Source: Streptomyces mayonensis (GTDB taxonomy: Bacteria; Actinomycetota; Actinomycetes; Streptomycetales; Streptomycetaceae). Taken from it: a DNA stretch of 64,000 nt. Of this stretch, positions 1 through 9,132 are shown in pieces (the first letter of the stretch is position 1; each line of letters begins with the position of its first letter). Where the stretch lies: contig NZ_JACBYP010000037.1 of assembly GCF_018982965.1 (NCBI RefSeq), positions 1-64,000 on the forward strand, given 5' to 3'. The notes under the pieces are model-generated. The model made no database searches. It had not been told where the DNA came from and was given only the letters and a program-made list of their open reading frames with translations. A program made the translations under genes and the position numbers.

Positions 1-50
1 CCGCCCCGCTCCGTCCCGCCCCCGGGGGGGCTGTGCCCCGGATCCCGCTC

Positions 51-91
51 CCGGCCCGGACGGCCTCGTCCTCAGACGCCGGACGGGCCGG
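51..91. repeat. Imperfect GC-rich hairpin downstream of the pucR-type gene
   Basis: An inverted repeat with outer arms CCGGCCCG and CGGGCCGG flanks a centre containing CTCGTCCTCAGACGCC. It lies just past the stop codon of the leftward regulator at 110 and could act as its terminator. From memory, the central motif resembles an intergenic sequence dispersed in many Streptomyces genomes; that cannot be tested here. The first 50 bases hold no visible gene. Confidence 0.45.
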
Positions 92-109
92 CAGGCGGGT
101 GGGGGCGCC

Positions 110-1747
110 TTACTCGGACGTCGTCGCCTTCAGGGCCAGCCACAGTTCCATGCGTACGTCCGGGTCGTCCAGGGAGCGGCCGAGGATCTCCTCCACGCGG
201 CGCATCCGGTAGCGCAGGGTGTGGCGGTGGACGCCCAGGTCGGCCGCCGCGGCGTCCCACTGGCCGTGGCGGGAGAGCCAGGCGCGCAGGGAGGCCACCA
301 GGTCGCCGCGGCCGGTGGCGTCGTGGTCGTGCAGGGCGCGCAGCAGGCCGTCGGCGAAGGCGCGCACGGCGTCGTCGGCCAGCAGGGGAAGGACCGACCC
401 CGCCGCCAGGTGCTCGTGCTCCACGCAGACGCGGCGGCGGCGCCGGGCCACCGACAGCGCCTGCTCGGCCTGCTTGTAGGCGCCGGACGCGGCGATGGGG
501 CCCGACGGCGCCGACAGGCCGATGACCAGGCCCTCCTCGTCGCCGCCTGCCAGGGGGTCCGGAGCCGGGCGGCCGGCCTCCAGTGACGCGGCGTACTCCA
601 CGCAGGCGGTGACGGCCGCGCCGCCGTCGGTGGCCAGTATCACCAGGCGTTCGCCCTCGGGCACGACCAGCACCGACTCTCCGGAGCGGGCCGCCGCGGA
701 CTCCACGACCTCGGCGAGCGTGTCGAGCCGGTCGCCGCCCGGGTCCGCGGGGCGCGGCGTGGCGGCGGAGGGCCGGGACTTGGCCGGTGCCGGGTCCGCC
801 AGGATGATCCGGAAGGGCGCGTCCAGCAGTCCGCCGTACAGGTCCCCGGCGACCGTGCGCGCGTGGTCGGGTTCGCCGGCCAGCAGCATGCGCAGCACGG
901 CGGCGTCGATGCGCAGGCCGGCCTCGTGCAGGGAGTTGGAGCGCTCCGTGATGAGGGTGAGCAGGGCGATGGCGGAGTGGACGGCGTACCGCTCTGCGGT
1001 GCCGAGGGCGGCGGCGGTGCCGACGGCGAGCGCCGAGCGGGGCCTGCGGGACGTGCCCAGGGAGTGCAGTTCGACCCGGTCGCCGCTGCCGGGCTGGTCC
1101 GGGTTCTCGGTTCCGCCGACCACGGAGGAGGCCGGTGCGGGGCGTTCGCGCAGCCGCTGTACGTCGGCCGTGAGGCGCGCGGCCCTGCGGCCCGCCCATC
1201 CCGGTGCGGTGGCCACCAGGGCGCCCGAGGCGTCGTACAGGGCCGCCCAGCCGTCGACCTGCCCGGCGAGGGCCGCGAGGAGGCCTTCGGGGCCGTCGGT
1301 CAGGGCACGCCAGGTCAGCTCGCGCTGGGCGGCGAAGCCCGCGGTGACGGAGCGGTACTGGTCGGCGGCGATCGCGGCGGAGACGGCCTTGCTGATGGCC
1401 AGGAAGGGGGTGCGGCGCGGTACCTCCAGGAGCGGCAGCCCCTCCTGGCGGGCCGCCGCGACCAGCGCCTCGGGGATGTCGTCGTAGTTGACGCCGACGG
1501 CGAAGCCCAGGCCGACGACTCCGGCGCCCACCAGCCGTTTCACGTACCGGCGCATCGCCGTGGCGTCCTCGGCGTCCAGCTTGAGGGCGGTGATCAGCAG
1601 GAGTTCCCCGCCCTCCATGTAGGGGACGGGGTCGGCGAGTTCGCTGACGTGCGCCCAGCGCACCGGCACGTCGAGGCGGTCCTCGCCCGCGCGCACGGTC
1701 AGTTTGAGCGCCGAGTGGTGGACGAGCGAGGCGAGCGTGGGAGGCAT
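110..1747 (-). CDS. PucR-family transcriptional regulator
   Basis: The 545-residue protein has the PucR layout: an N-terminal purine-catabolism-regulator domain (about residues 1-120, starting MPPTLASLVHHSALKL), a variable middle, and a C-terminal helix-turn-helix of the HTH_30 type around residues 480-540 with the motif AAADLGVHRHTLRYRMRRVEE. Family members are cytoplasmic activators of nitrogen or amine catabolism, often responding to a pathway intermediate. The gene lies in a neighbourhood of gabT, polyamine transport and aminobutyraldehyde dehydrogenases, so control of GABA or polyamine genes is a reasonable inference, not shown by the sequence. Start is the ATG at 1747. Family confidence is high; the regulon is unknown. 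Confidence 0.9.
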   Translation of the reverse strand: MPPTLASLVHHSALKLTVRAGEDRLDVPVRWAHVSELADPVPYMEGGELLLITALKLDAEDATAMRRYVKRLVGAGVVGLGFAVGVNYDDIPEALVAAARQEGLPLLEVPRRTPFLAISKAVSAAIAADQYRSVTAGFAAQRELTWRALTDGPEGLLAALAGQVDGWAALYDASGALVATAPGWAGRRAARLTADVQRLRERPAPASSVVGGTENPDQPGSGDRVELHSLGTSRRPRSALAVGTAAALGTAERYAVHSAIALLTLITERSNSLHEAGLRIDAAVLRMLLAGEPDHARTVAGDLYGGLLDAPFRIILADPAPAKSRPSAATPRPADPGGDRLDTLAEVVESAAARSGESVLVVPEGERLVILATDGGAAVTACVEYAASLEAGRPAPDPLAGGDEEGLVIGLSAPSGPIAASGAYKQAEQALSVARRRRRVCVEHEHLAAGSVLPLLADDAVRAFADGLLRALHDHDATGRGDLVASLRAWLSRHGQWDAAAADLGVHRHTLRYRMRRVEEILGRSLDDPDVRMELWLALKATTSE

Positions 1748-1902
1748 GGGGCCTGGGCCTTCGGGTCTGCGTCAGGTGTGCGGGGCGGGGGGCGGTCCGT
1801 ACGCGGCCGGTGTGGAGTCCCTGTGGTCATTTGGCCGACCTGTATGAACGACCTGTGTCGATTCTGCCTCACCGTACGGGTCCGTGGTGCCCGGCCCGGG
1901 GC

Positions 1903-4380
1903 TCACCCCCGCAGGTCCACCAGCAGCGGCGGTGCGTGTTCGCCCTCGACGCTGGTCAGCGACAGCACCGCGTGCCCCGCCGGTACGGAGTTCGCCAGTT
2001 CCGACGCCGACCAGCGTTCCCGCTCGACCTGTTTCACGGTCACCGCGTCGGTCGTCACGGCCTTGCCCGTCACCAGCTTGCGCACCGCGTGGATGAACCG
2101 GGTCATCGGCTGGTCGGCGAAGACCGTGTGCTTGGCGACCTCCGTCAGCTCCACCCAGCCGGTCCCCCACGTCTGTGCGAATCGGCTGCCGTCCCAGGTG
2201 GAGACGCCGCTGAACGCCATCCGGCAGCCCACGGCGCCGTAGAGGGGTCCGTGCAGGGCCTCGGGGACGTCGCCGATGGTGCGCAGGGCGAGCAGTACTC
2301 CCGCGTTCTGTGACCGCAGCCGCTGGATGCGGCGCACGGACTCGGGGGTGACCGCGCCCGTCGCGTCGTCCAGGACCAGGCAGGCGAAGTGCGTGCGCCG
2401 GCTGTCCCGCACGACGGCGTGGAACTGCGCGAGGACCAGGCGGGTGAGCAGCCGGCAGGCCTCCTCGTGGCCGTGGTCCGGCAGATCGATCCGCACCCGG
2501 AGCGGGTGGTGGGCGACGGCCCGCAGGGAGAACGGCCGGCTTGCGGCACCGCCGCCGCCACCGCGACCGCCGCCGAAGAAGTCGGCGAACGCCGGCCGGT
2601 TCAGCAGCGCCAGCCGGTCGGCCAGGGCGCGGCCGGCGTCGCCCGGTGTGCCCGTCTGCCGGACGCGTGCCTCCAGTTCGCGGCGCATCACGTCGTTCCC
2701 GCTCGCGGCGAGGGCCTCGTTCAGCCGGGTCAGGGCGTGCTCCTCGCCCACCAGCAGTCCGTGCAGCTCCGGCAGGGAGGGGAAGCGGCCGTGCACGGCC
2801 CTGAACGGCCCGAGGAGCTGGGCCAGCGCGGTGCCGGCGCCCTGCACACCGGCCGGGTCGAGGTCCCCCACCAGGGCCTCGGCGAGGATCGCGGCCGCCT
2901 GGTCCGCGTCGTCGGACTCGGCGTACGGGTCGAGGTCGTGCACGGAGGACGGGTCGCCGACGCGCACGATGACGTCGAAGGCGCCGTCGTCGCAGAGCGG
3001 GCTCCCGGCGGCGGAGACGGCGACGACGGCACAGCTCCCGGCCAGCGCCTGGAGCGCGAGTGTTTCGGTCACCGGTTCGACGAGGGTACGGGTCTTGCCC
3101 GACCCGGAGGGGCCGACGGCGAGCAATGAGGTGCCGAGCACGTCCGGGCCGAGGGCCGCTCCGGCGTCGTGGTAGGGCAGCGGGGCGCGCTCGCCGGCCG
3201 CCCAGCGGCCGATCCGCACCTGCCCGGCCAGCAGGTCGTGGCGGCCGGACCGGCGCGGCAGGTCCCGCGCGCCGGAGGGGTGGGTCCAGGCCTCGCCGCC
3301 CCGCCGCAGGACGGTGTCGCGGAAGGCGTTCAGCGTGGCGTCCCGGCGGGCGGCGGTCAGGGCGTTCTCCACCCGGGCGCAGTCGACGTCGTTCATGCGG
3401 CCGCCGGCGACCTCGCCGGTGAGCCGGTCGGCGGCCTCGTACTGGCCGAGGTCGCGGAGCCCGGGCCACTGGGAGCGGGGTCGCACGGGCTCCTCCCCGC
3501 CGTCCGGAGCGACGGCTGCCCCGCGGGCGCCGAGCAGCGTGCGCGCGTACGGCAGCCAGTCGCCGAGGCGGGCGAACGGCCACACCACGAGCAGGGTGAC
3601 GACCGCGTACAAGGTGTTGATGTACAGCTCGGACATCATGAGGTCGTAGCCGTCGGAGACCAGCACGGTGAGCGACAGCAGCGCGGTGACGACCGGTACC
3701 GCGGACCACGGGACGACCGGAAAGGCGTCGGGGAAGACGAAGCTGAGGGCGATGAGGGCGAGCAGGGCCGCGACCAGGGCGCGGGCGGGCTGGGGCCGCT
3801 GGACCACGTAGTGCCGGACGATGGCGGGCCAGCTGCCGAGCCAGGCCACCAGGAGCAGGAGGACGACGAAGGCGAAGCCCTGGTAGATCTCCAGGGCTTC
3901 CGCACCGGGCAGCGGCACGTTCCGTCCCTCGAGCCTCCTGGGTTGCGCCAGTGAGCCGCCCCACCACCAGTCGTTCGGCGTCACCAGGCGCAGAAGGGCG
4001 AACTGGAGCTTGGAGACCCCTTGCTGCCACAGCGCCCACGCCAGCATCGCCAGGACCACGGGGACCAGCATGCCCACGACCGTCACCGGAGCGATCCTCT
4101 CCGGCTCCTCCTTGGGCGGCTGGTGACGGAACCGGAAGATCCCGGTCCGGGCGGCCGGGCGCGGCGCGTCCAGCCAGTCGGTGACGGCGGACGCGGGCCC
4201 GTGCTGCGGTGCGGGCCCGGGCGGCTGCGGGGGTGCCGCGGGCGCCGCGGGTGTGCCCGGCGCCCCGGCCGGGCGCGGCGGCACCGGGGGTGCCTCCTTC
4301 GGCATCTCGGGAGGCACCGCCGGACGCGGCACCGGATTCGCATGCGTGCCCCGTGCGTCCCGGTTCCCGTCGCTGTCCAT
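1903..4380 (-). CDS. Membrane-anchored P-loop ATPase, type IV coupling protein/FtsK-like
   Basis: The 825-residue protein has a proline-rich cytoplasmic head (about residues 1-75), then several hydrophobic segments (about residues 95-270), then a P-loop ATPase domain. Walker A is GPSGSGKT near residue 420; a Walker B-like string LVLDDATGA lies near residue 667. This matches the VirD4/TraG-like ATP/GTP-binding proteins conserved in Streptomyces. Its substrate is unknown and no conjugation genes lie nearby. An in-frame ATG 36 bases upstream (4416) lacks a ribosome binding site, whereas the ATG at 4380 follows AGGGGG with 8-base spacing, so the shorter start is preferred. The 155 bases after it, before the pucR-type gene, hold nothing recognisable. 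Confidence 0.75.
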   Translation of the reverse strand: MDSDGNRDARGTHANPVPRPAVPPEMPKEAPPVPPRPAGAPGTPAAPAAPPQPPGPAPQHGPASAVTDWLDAPRPAARTGIFRFRHQPPKEEPERIAPVTVVGMLVPVVLAMLAWALWQQGVSKLQFALLRLVTPNDWWWGGSLAQPRRLEGRNVPLPGAEALEIYQGFAFVVLLLLVAWLGSWPAIVRHYVVQRPQPARALVAALLALIALSFVFPDAFPVVPWSAVPVVTALLSLTVLVSDGYDLMMSELYINTLYAVVTLLVVWPFARLGDWLPYARTLLGARGAAVAPDGGEEPVRPRSQWPGLRDLGQYEAADRLTGEVAGGRMNDVDCARVENALTAARRDATLNAFRDTVLRRGGEAWTHPSGARDLPRRSGRHDLLAGQVRIGRWAAGERAPLPYHDAGAALGPDVLGTSLLAVGPSGSGKTRTLVEPVTETLALQALAGSCAVVAVSAAGSPLCDDGAFDVIVRVGDPSSVHDLDPYAESDDADQAAAILAEALVGDLDPAGVQGAGTALAQLLGPFRAVHGRFPSLPELHGLLVGEEHALTRLNEALAASGNDVMRRELEARVRQTGTPGDAGRALADRLALLNRPAFADFFGGGRGGGGGAASRPFSLRAVAHHPLRVRIDLPDHGHEEACRLLTRLVLAQFHAVVRDSRRTHFACLVLDDATGAVTPESVRRIQRLRSQNAGVLLALRTIGDVPEALHGPLYGAVGCRMAFSGVSTWDGSRFAQTWGTGWVELTEVAKHTVFADQPMTRFIHAVRKLVTGKAVTTDAVTVKQVERERWSASELANSVPAGHAVLSLTSVEGEHAPPLLVDLRG

Positions 4381-4707
4381 CGCCCTTGCCCCCTGACCAG
4401 CCGCTCCGTCCACCATCAGCGAGCCAATCTAACGCCCCCGCAGGGGGAGTTCACCGCTTACGCGGCCGGGCCCTCGCGCCCGTGTCCGGATGTCGCCGCA
4501 CCCGTCACATGTCCACGGCGGACAACCGGCATCCCGCACAACGCCCACATGGAGCATGCCCACCCCGCGCGGCCGGTCCTAGCCTGCGAGAAAAGAAGGC
4601 AGGCGTGCACCGGAAACCGCAGGTCCCGAGCACCCTCCGGGTACTCACGGCCTGTTCCGGCACGTCCCGCGGGGCCCGTTCCCGTACGTCCCGCAGGCAC
4701 CGCAGCA

Positions 4708-4792
4708 CCGTCCCGCAGAACCACAGAACCCAGAACCACAAAACCCCAGCAGCCCAGAACCCCAGAACCCCAGAACCGCCGCAGAACTCAGG
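4708..4792 (+). repeat. Short CAGAACC-type repeats in the gabT leader
   Basis: The last 90 bases before the gabT start contain about seven imperfect copies of a CCCAGAACC/CACAGAACC unit, unusually A-rich for this genome. They run into the ribosome binding site (CAGGAG). The rest of the 421-base gap (4381-4801) shows no gene. A weak TAGCCT box near 4578 could be a -10 element. Confidence 0.6.
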
Positions 4793-4801
4793 AGCCGCCC
4801 C

Positions 4802-6136
4802 ATGACCGCACTTCCGCAGGAGCGCCGCGTCGTCACCGCCATTCCCGGCCCCAAGTCGCAGGAGCTGCAGGCCCGCCGTACGGCCGCGGTCGCGCGGGGT
4901 GTGGGGTCCACGCTGCCCGTCTTCGTCACGCGGGCCGGCGGGGGCGTCGTCGAGGACGTGGACGGCAACAGCCTGATCGACTTCGGTTCCGGTATCGCGG
5001 TGACCTCCGTCGGCGCGTCCGCCGAGGCCGTCGTCCGCAGGGCCTCGGCCCAGCTCGCCGACTTCACCCACACCTGTTTCATGGTGACGCCGTACGAGGG
5101 CTACGTCGAGGTCTGCGAGGCGCTGGCCGAGCTGACGCCGGGCGACCACGCCAAGAAGTCGGCGCTGTTCAACAGCGGCGCCGAGGCCGTCGAGAACGCC
5201 GTCAAGATCGCGCGCGCCCACACCGGGCGGCAGGCCGTGGTCGTCTTCGACCACGGGTACCACGGCCGGACCAACCTCACGATGGCGCTGACCGCGAAGA
5301 ACATGCCGTACAAGCACGGCTTCGGGCCGTTCGCGCCCGAGGTGTACCGCGTGCCGGTCGCCTACGGCTACCGCTGGCCGACCGGTCCCGAGAACGCCGG
5401 TCCGGAGGCCGCCGCCCAGGCGATCGACCAGATCACCAAGCAGGTCGGCGCGGAGAACGTCGCGGCGATCGTCATCGAGCCGGTGCTCGGCGAGGGCGGC
5501 TTCATCGAGCCGGCCAAGGGCTTCCTGCCCGCGCTCCGCCAGTACGCCGCGGACCACGGCATCGTCTTCGTCGCCGACGAGATCCAGTCCGGTTTCTGCC
5601 GTACCGGCCAGTGGTTCGCCTGCGAGGACGAGGGCATCGTCCCGGACCTGATCACGACCGCGAAGGGCATCGCGGGCGGACTGCCGCTGGCCGCCGTCAC
5701 CGGCCGCGCCGAGATCATGGACGCCGCCCACGCCGGCGGTCTCGGCGGCACCTACGGCGGCAACCCGGTGGCGTGCGCGGGTGCGCTCGGCGCCATCGAG
5801 ACGATGAAGGAGCTGGACCTGGCCGCCCGGGCCCGGCACATCGAGTCGGTCATGAAGTCCCGTCTCGCCGCCATGGCCGAGAAGTTCGAGGTGATCGGCG
5901 ACGTCCGGGGCCGCGGCGCGATGATCGCGGTGGAGCTGGTCAAGGACCGGGGCACCAAGGAGCCGGCGCCCGAGGCGACCGCCGCGCTCGCCCAGGCCTG
6001 CCACCGGGCGGGCCTGCTGGTCCTGACCTGCGGCACCTACGGCAACGTGCTGCGTTTCCTCCCCCCGCTGGTGATCGGCGAGGACCTGCTGAACGAGGGC
6101 CTCGACATCATCGAGCAGGCCCTCGCCGGTGTCTGA
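4802..6136 (+). CDS. gabT: 4-aminobutyrate aminotransferase GabT
   Basis: This class III, PLP-dependent aminotransferase of 444 residues moves the amino group of GABA to 2-oxoglutarate, giving succinic semialdehyde and glutamate. The PLP-lysine motif TTAKGIAGGLPL lies near residue 300, preceded by the aspartate in VADEIQSGFCRTG; the glycine and serine contacts FNSGAEAVENA lie near residue 120. Length and motifs fit bacterial GabT well. The start ATG follows CAGGAG. The genes around it (PucR regulator, polyamine transport, two aldehyde dehydrogenases) fit a role at the end of polyamine breakdown. It has its own long leader and is not in an operon with the next gene. Confidence 0.92.
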   Translation: MTALPQERRVVTAIPGPKSQELQARRTAAVARGVGSTLPVFVTRAGGGVVEDVDGNSLIDFGSGIAVTSVGASAEAVVRRASAQLADFTHTCFMVTPYEGYVEVCEALAELTPGDHAKKSALFNSGAEAVENAVKIARAHTGRQAVVVFDHGYHGRTNLTMALTAKNMPYKHGFGPFAPEVYRVPVAYGYRWPTGPENAGPEAAAQAIDQITKQVGAENVAAIVIEPVLGEGGFIEPAKGFLPALRQYAADHGIVFVADEIQSGFCRTGQWFACEDEGIVPDLITTAKGIAGGLPLAAVTGRAEIMDAAHAGGLGGTYGGNPVACAGALGAIETMKELDLAARARHIESVMKSRLAAMAEKFEVIGDVRGRGAMIAVELVKDRGTKEPAPEATAALAQACHRAGLLVLTCGTYGNVLRFLPPLVIGEDLLNEGLDIIEQALAGV

Positions 6137-6273
6137 CCCGCGGCGGGATCCGCCGGACCGGCCCCGGGCGGCAGAGCGTGTGAAGAAGGTGTGCGGGGTG
6201 CATGGCAGGACGCCGATGACCCTGTCCTGGGCGCACCGCCTGTCGTAGGTTCTACCGCAGATGAGAGATACAC

Positions 6274-6297
6274 CCGCCCACAGGGGACTGTGGGCGG
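6274..6297 (+). other. Perfect 10-bp hairpin with GGGA tetraloop
   Basis: CCGCCCACAG, GGGA and CTGTGGGCGG form an uninterrupted stem closed by a GNRA-type loop, 140 bases after gabT. It could terminate gabT transcription (no U-run follows, as is usual in Streptomyces) or begin a structured RNA leading into the C-rich hairpins downstream. Confidence 0.55.
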
Positions 6298-6389
6298 ATC
6301 ATCAGGCCGCGGCATCCCCAGCTTCGACCTGGTTCGTGCCTCGCGCACACCACCGGAGCCCGCGGGTTCCGGGTCTCCTCACCGATCGG

Positions 6390-6515
6390 ACGGTCGCCCG
6401 CCCCAAACCCCCCGGGGCGCGCGGCGTTCCGGTCAGGACGCCGTCCCGGCACCCGGGCCGGCGGTTCACCGAAGGGCCGACACACTCCCCCCCTTGTGCC
6501 GGCCCTTCGGTGTTC
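6390..6515 (+). ncRNA. Candidate 6C small RNA
   Basis: Two stem-loops carry runs of six or more cytosines in their loops, the defining feature of the actinobacterial 6C RNA. Hairpin 1 pairs CGCCCC (6399-6404) with GGGGCG (6414-6419) around AAACCCCCC. Hairpin 2 pairs CACCGAAGGGCCG (6467-6479) with CGGCCCTTCGGTG (6500-6512) perfectly, with an inner CACA/TGTG extension and a seven-C run exposed. The second stem may double as the terminator. The gap between gabT and the PAP2 gene holds no convincing coding sequence. The 5' end is not defined by the sequence, so the left boundary is approximate. In Streptomyces 6C is reported as an sRNA whose level changes in development; its targets are unclear. 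Confidence 0.72.
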
Positions 6516-6626
6516 ACTCCCCCGGTTCTTCGCTGCGGCCGGTTCTCCCCTGCGGCGGTCTCCGCCCCGGCTCCTCGTGGCCGGGCGGCGGGACTGCGCA
6601 CGGGCGGGCCTGCGAAGCTGGGCGTC

Positions 6627-7328
6627 ATGCCGGCTTCCCCGATTCGCGCGCCCCTCGCCCTGCTGGGAGTGCCCGTCGTCCTCTTCGCCCTGGTCACCTG
6701 GCAGGTCGTCGCCGACGGGCCGCTGGTCCGGGTGGACGAGCGGCTGAGCCGGGCGCTCGTCCACCCGGACCGGTTCTCCGAGTTGCTGGCCGACCTGGGC
6801 AATGTGCAGGTGGCCACGCCCGTACTCCTCGTCGCGCTGGTGTACGCGGCATGGCACGGGCGGGCCTCGGGGGCGGCCCGCTGGTGGCTGCCGCCGCTCG
6901 CCGGTGCCGTGGCGATGGTGCTGGTGCCGGCGCTGGTGGTCCCGCTGAAGGAGTGGACGGACCGTCCCGGCACCCCGGCGGTGCCGCCCGCGGTCGGCTA
7001 CTACCCCTCGGGCCACACCGCCACGGCGGTCGTCGCGTACGGCACGGCGACGCTGCTGCTGCTCGGGCGGCCGTGTGCGCCGGCCGTCCGCCGGGCGCTG
7101 GTCGTGCTCTGCGCCGTGCTGGTCCTCGGCACCTCCTACGGGCTGGTGCGGCGGGGCTACCACTGGCCCCTCGACGTGGTGGCGAGCTGGTGCCTGGGCG
7201 CGGTGCTGCTGGCCGGGGTCCGGTCGGTGGTGCGCCGGACCCCGTCCGGCGGTGCGGCCCCGGGCGTCAGCCGAAGTACGCGTCGAAGTTCTTCTGGAAC
7301 TCCCAGTCCGAGAACCGGTCCCAGTTGA
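6627..7328 (+). CDS. PAP2-superfamily membrane phosphatase
   Basis: The 233-residue protein has about five hydrophobic helices and the three PAP2 active-site blocks: KEWTDRP, a shortened form of the first motif (near residue 110), YYPSGHTA with the phosphatase SGH (near 128), and RRGYHWPLDV with the second catalytic His and the Asp (near 172). Such enzymes dephosphorylate lipid phosphates or undecaprenyl pyrophosphate at the outer membrane face. The ATG at 6627 has only a weak ribosome binding site, but no better start lies upstream. Its 3' end overlaps the convergent chitinase gene by 62 bases, and the last 25 or so residues lack conserved features. Substrate is unknown. Confidence 0.82.
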   Translation: MPASPIRAPLALLGVPVVLFALVTWQVVADGPLVRVDERLSRALVHPDRFSELLADLGNVQVATPVLLVALVYAAWHGRASGAARWWLPPLAGAVAMVLVPALVVPLKEWTDRPGTPAVPPAVGYYPSGHTATAVVAYGTATLLLLGRPCAPAVRRALVVLCAVLVLGTSYGLVRRGYHWPLDVVASWCLGAVLLAGVRSVVRRTPSGGAAPGVSRSTRRSSSGTPSPRTGPS

Positions 7329-9087
7329 TCGACCACGTCATCAGGCCGCGCAGGTCCGGCCAGGTGCCGTGGGTGGCGTACGAGCCGCAGTCGGTCTTCC
7401 TGGTCAGGCAGTTCAGGGTCTTGGTGACCTCGGCCGGTGAGACGTGGCCGTTGCCCGCGTTGACGGAGGCCGGCATGCCGATGGCGACCTGGTCGGGGCG
7501 CAGCGGCGGGAAGACGTTGTCCGCGTTTCCGGCGACCGGGAAGCCGGTGAGCAGCATGTCGGTCATGGCGATGTGGAAGTCGGCGCCGCCCATGGAGTGG
7601 TACTGGTCGTCCAGGCCCATGATCGGGCCGGAGTTGTAGTCCTGGACGTGCAGCAGGGTCAGGTCGTCGCGCAGGGCGTGGATGACGGGCAGGTATGCCC
7701 CCGCCCTCGGGTCCTGGCCGCCCCACTGGCCCGTGCCGTAGTACTGGTAGCCGAGCTGGACGAAGAAGGTCTCGGGCGCCATGGTCAGCGCGAACGCGTC
7801 GCCGTACTTGGCCTTGAGGGTCTTCACGGCCGAGATGAGGTTGACGACGACGGGGGTCTTCGGGTTCTTGAAGTCCGTGTCGTCGGCGTCCAGGGAGAGT
7901 GAGTGGCCCTCGAAGTCGATGTCGAGGCCGTCGAGGCCGTACTCGTCGATGATCGCGGAGACGGAGGAGACGAACGCGTCGCGGGCGGCGGCGGTCGTCA
8001 GCTGCACCTGGCCGTTCTGGCCGCCGATGGAGATGAGCACCTTCTTGCCGGCCGCCTGCTTGGCCTTGATCGCGGCCTTGAACTCGGCGTCGCTCTCCAC
8101 GTTCGGACATTCGGCGACCGGACAGCGCTCGAAGCGGATGTCCCCGGAGGTGACCGAGGTGGGCTCGCCGAAGGCGAGGTCGATGACGTCCCAGCTGTCG
8201 GGCACGTCGGCCAGCCGGGTGTAGCCGGAGCCGTTGGCGAAACTGGCGTGGAGGTAGCCGACCAGCGCGTGGGCCGGGAGGTCGGCCTGGCCGCCGCCGT
8301 CGTCGTCCGGGCGCTGGGCGGTGGTCGCCGTGACGGTGGCCGAACGCGCCGACTCGCCGGCGTCGTTGACCGCGGCGACCTGGAAGGCGTACGCCGTCGC
8401 CGGGCTGAGGCCGGTGACGGTGGTGGAGGTGCCGGTGACCGTGCGGATCCGGGCGCCGTCGCGGTAGACGGCGTACCCCGTCGCGCCCGGCACCGCCGAC
8501 CAGGACAGGGCGACGCTGGAGGACGTCGCGGTGCCGGCCGTGAGGCCGCCGGGGGCGGCCGGGGGCACTCCCGCCTCTCCGCCGGGGCCGGTCAGGGTGA
8601 TGTCGTCGGCGTGGTAGGCGCCGGTGCCGTACCAGCCGTGGGTGTAGACGGTGACCTTGCTGGTCGACGGGCCGGTGCGGAAGGTCGTCGTCAGCTGCTG
8701 CCAGTCGGGGGCGGACTGGGTCCAGGCGGAGACGTCGGTGGTGCCGGTGCCGCTCGCGCCGAGGTGGACGTAGGCGCCGCGGACATACCCGGAGAGCGTG
8801 TACTGGGAGTCCGGCCGCACGGCGACCGTCTGCGCGCAGCGGGCGTTGTCGGCGCCGGCCGGGGTCGCTTCGAGGGCCGACGTGCCGCTGTGCACGGGTG
8901 AGGACACGATCGCGCCCGCGGTACAGGTCCAGCCGTCGAGGGCGGTCTCGAAGCCGCCGTTCTTCGCGAGGTCCGCGTCGGCCGCACGGGCGGCCGACGT
9001 GAGCGCGGTCAGACCGGACGCGGCGAGGGCCGCGGCCGTGAGCAGGGTGACGAGAGGGCGACGGGCGAGTGGTCTGGAGCGTTCCAC
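7267..9087 (-). CDS. Secreted family 18 chitinase with CBM and FnIII domains
   Basis: The 606-residue protein has a Sec signal peptide (to about residue 35, ending SAARA), a beta-rich carbohydrate-binding module (about 37-165), a fibronectin type III domain (about 172-260) and a GH18 catalytic domain (about 268-606). The catalytic signature DGLDIDFEG near 385-393 carries the proton-donating Glu. It cleaves chitin in the extracellular space, releasing chitooligosaccharides. The domain order matches the ChiB type of S. coelicolor/S. lividans chitinases. Start is GTG at 9087 with GGAGG 6-7 bases upstream. A DasR-type operator overlaps the promoter, so induction by chitin-derived amino sugars is expected. 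Confidence 0.93.
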   Translation of the reverse strand: MERSRPLARRPLVTLLTAAALAASGLTALTSAARAADADLAKNGGFETALDGWTCTAGAIVSSPVHSGTSALEATPAGADNARCAQTVAVRPDSQYTLSGYVRGAYVHLGASGTGTTDVSAWTQSAPDWQQLTTTFRTGPSTSKVTVYTHGWYGTGAYHADDITLTGPGGEAGVPPAAPGGLTAGTATSSSVALSWSAVPGATGYAVYRDGARIRTVTGTSTTVTGLSPATAYAFQVAAVNDAGESARSATVTATTAQRPDDDGGGQADLPAHALVGYLHASFANGSGYTRLADVPDSWDVIDLAFGEPTSVTSGDIRFERCPVAECPNVESDAEFKAAIKAKQAAGKKVLISIGGQNGQVQLTTAAARDAFVSSVSAIIDEYGLDGLDIDFEGHSLSLDADDTDFKNPKTPVVVNLISAVKTLKAKYGDAFALTMAPETFFVQLGYQYYGTGQWGGQDPRAGAYLPVIHALRDDLTLLHVQDYNSGPIMGLDDQYHSMGGADFHIAMTDMLLTGFPVAGNADNVFPPLRPDQVAIGMPASVNAGNGHVSPAEVTKTLNCLTRKTDCGSYATHGTWPDLRGLMTWSINWDRFSDWEFQKNFDAYFG

Positions 9088-9132
9088 AAGTGCCTCCGGA
9101 CGTGGGGGAGATGAGGAGGGTGGAGCGCGCCC

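Noticed and set aside
863..2242. 459-residue rightward open frame opposite the PucR gene
   Set aside because: Gly/Arg/Ala-rich composition with no domain; it mirrors the codon bias of the PucR gene on the other strand.
1903..4380. Conjugative or integrative element suggested by the coupling-protein-like ATPase
   Set aside because: No relaxase, integrase, replication gene or attachment repeat nearby; codon use is like its neighbours.
6191..7639. 482-residue rightward frame across the 6C RNA and PAP2 gene
   Set aside because: Out of frame with PAP2, no homology, and it runs into the convergent chitinase.
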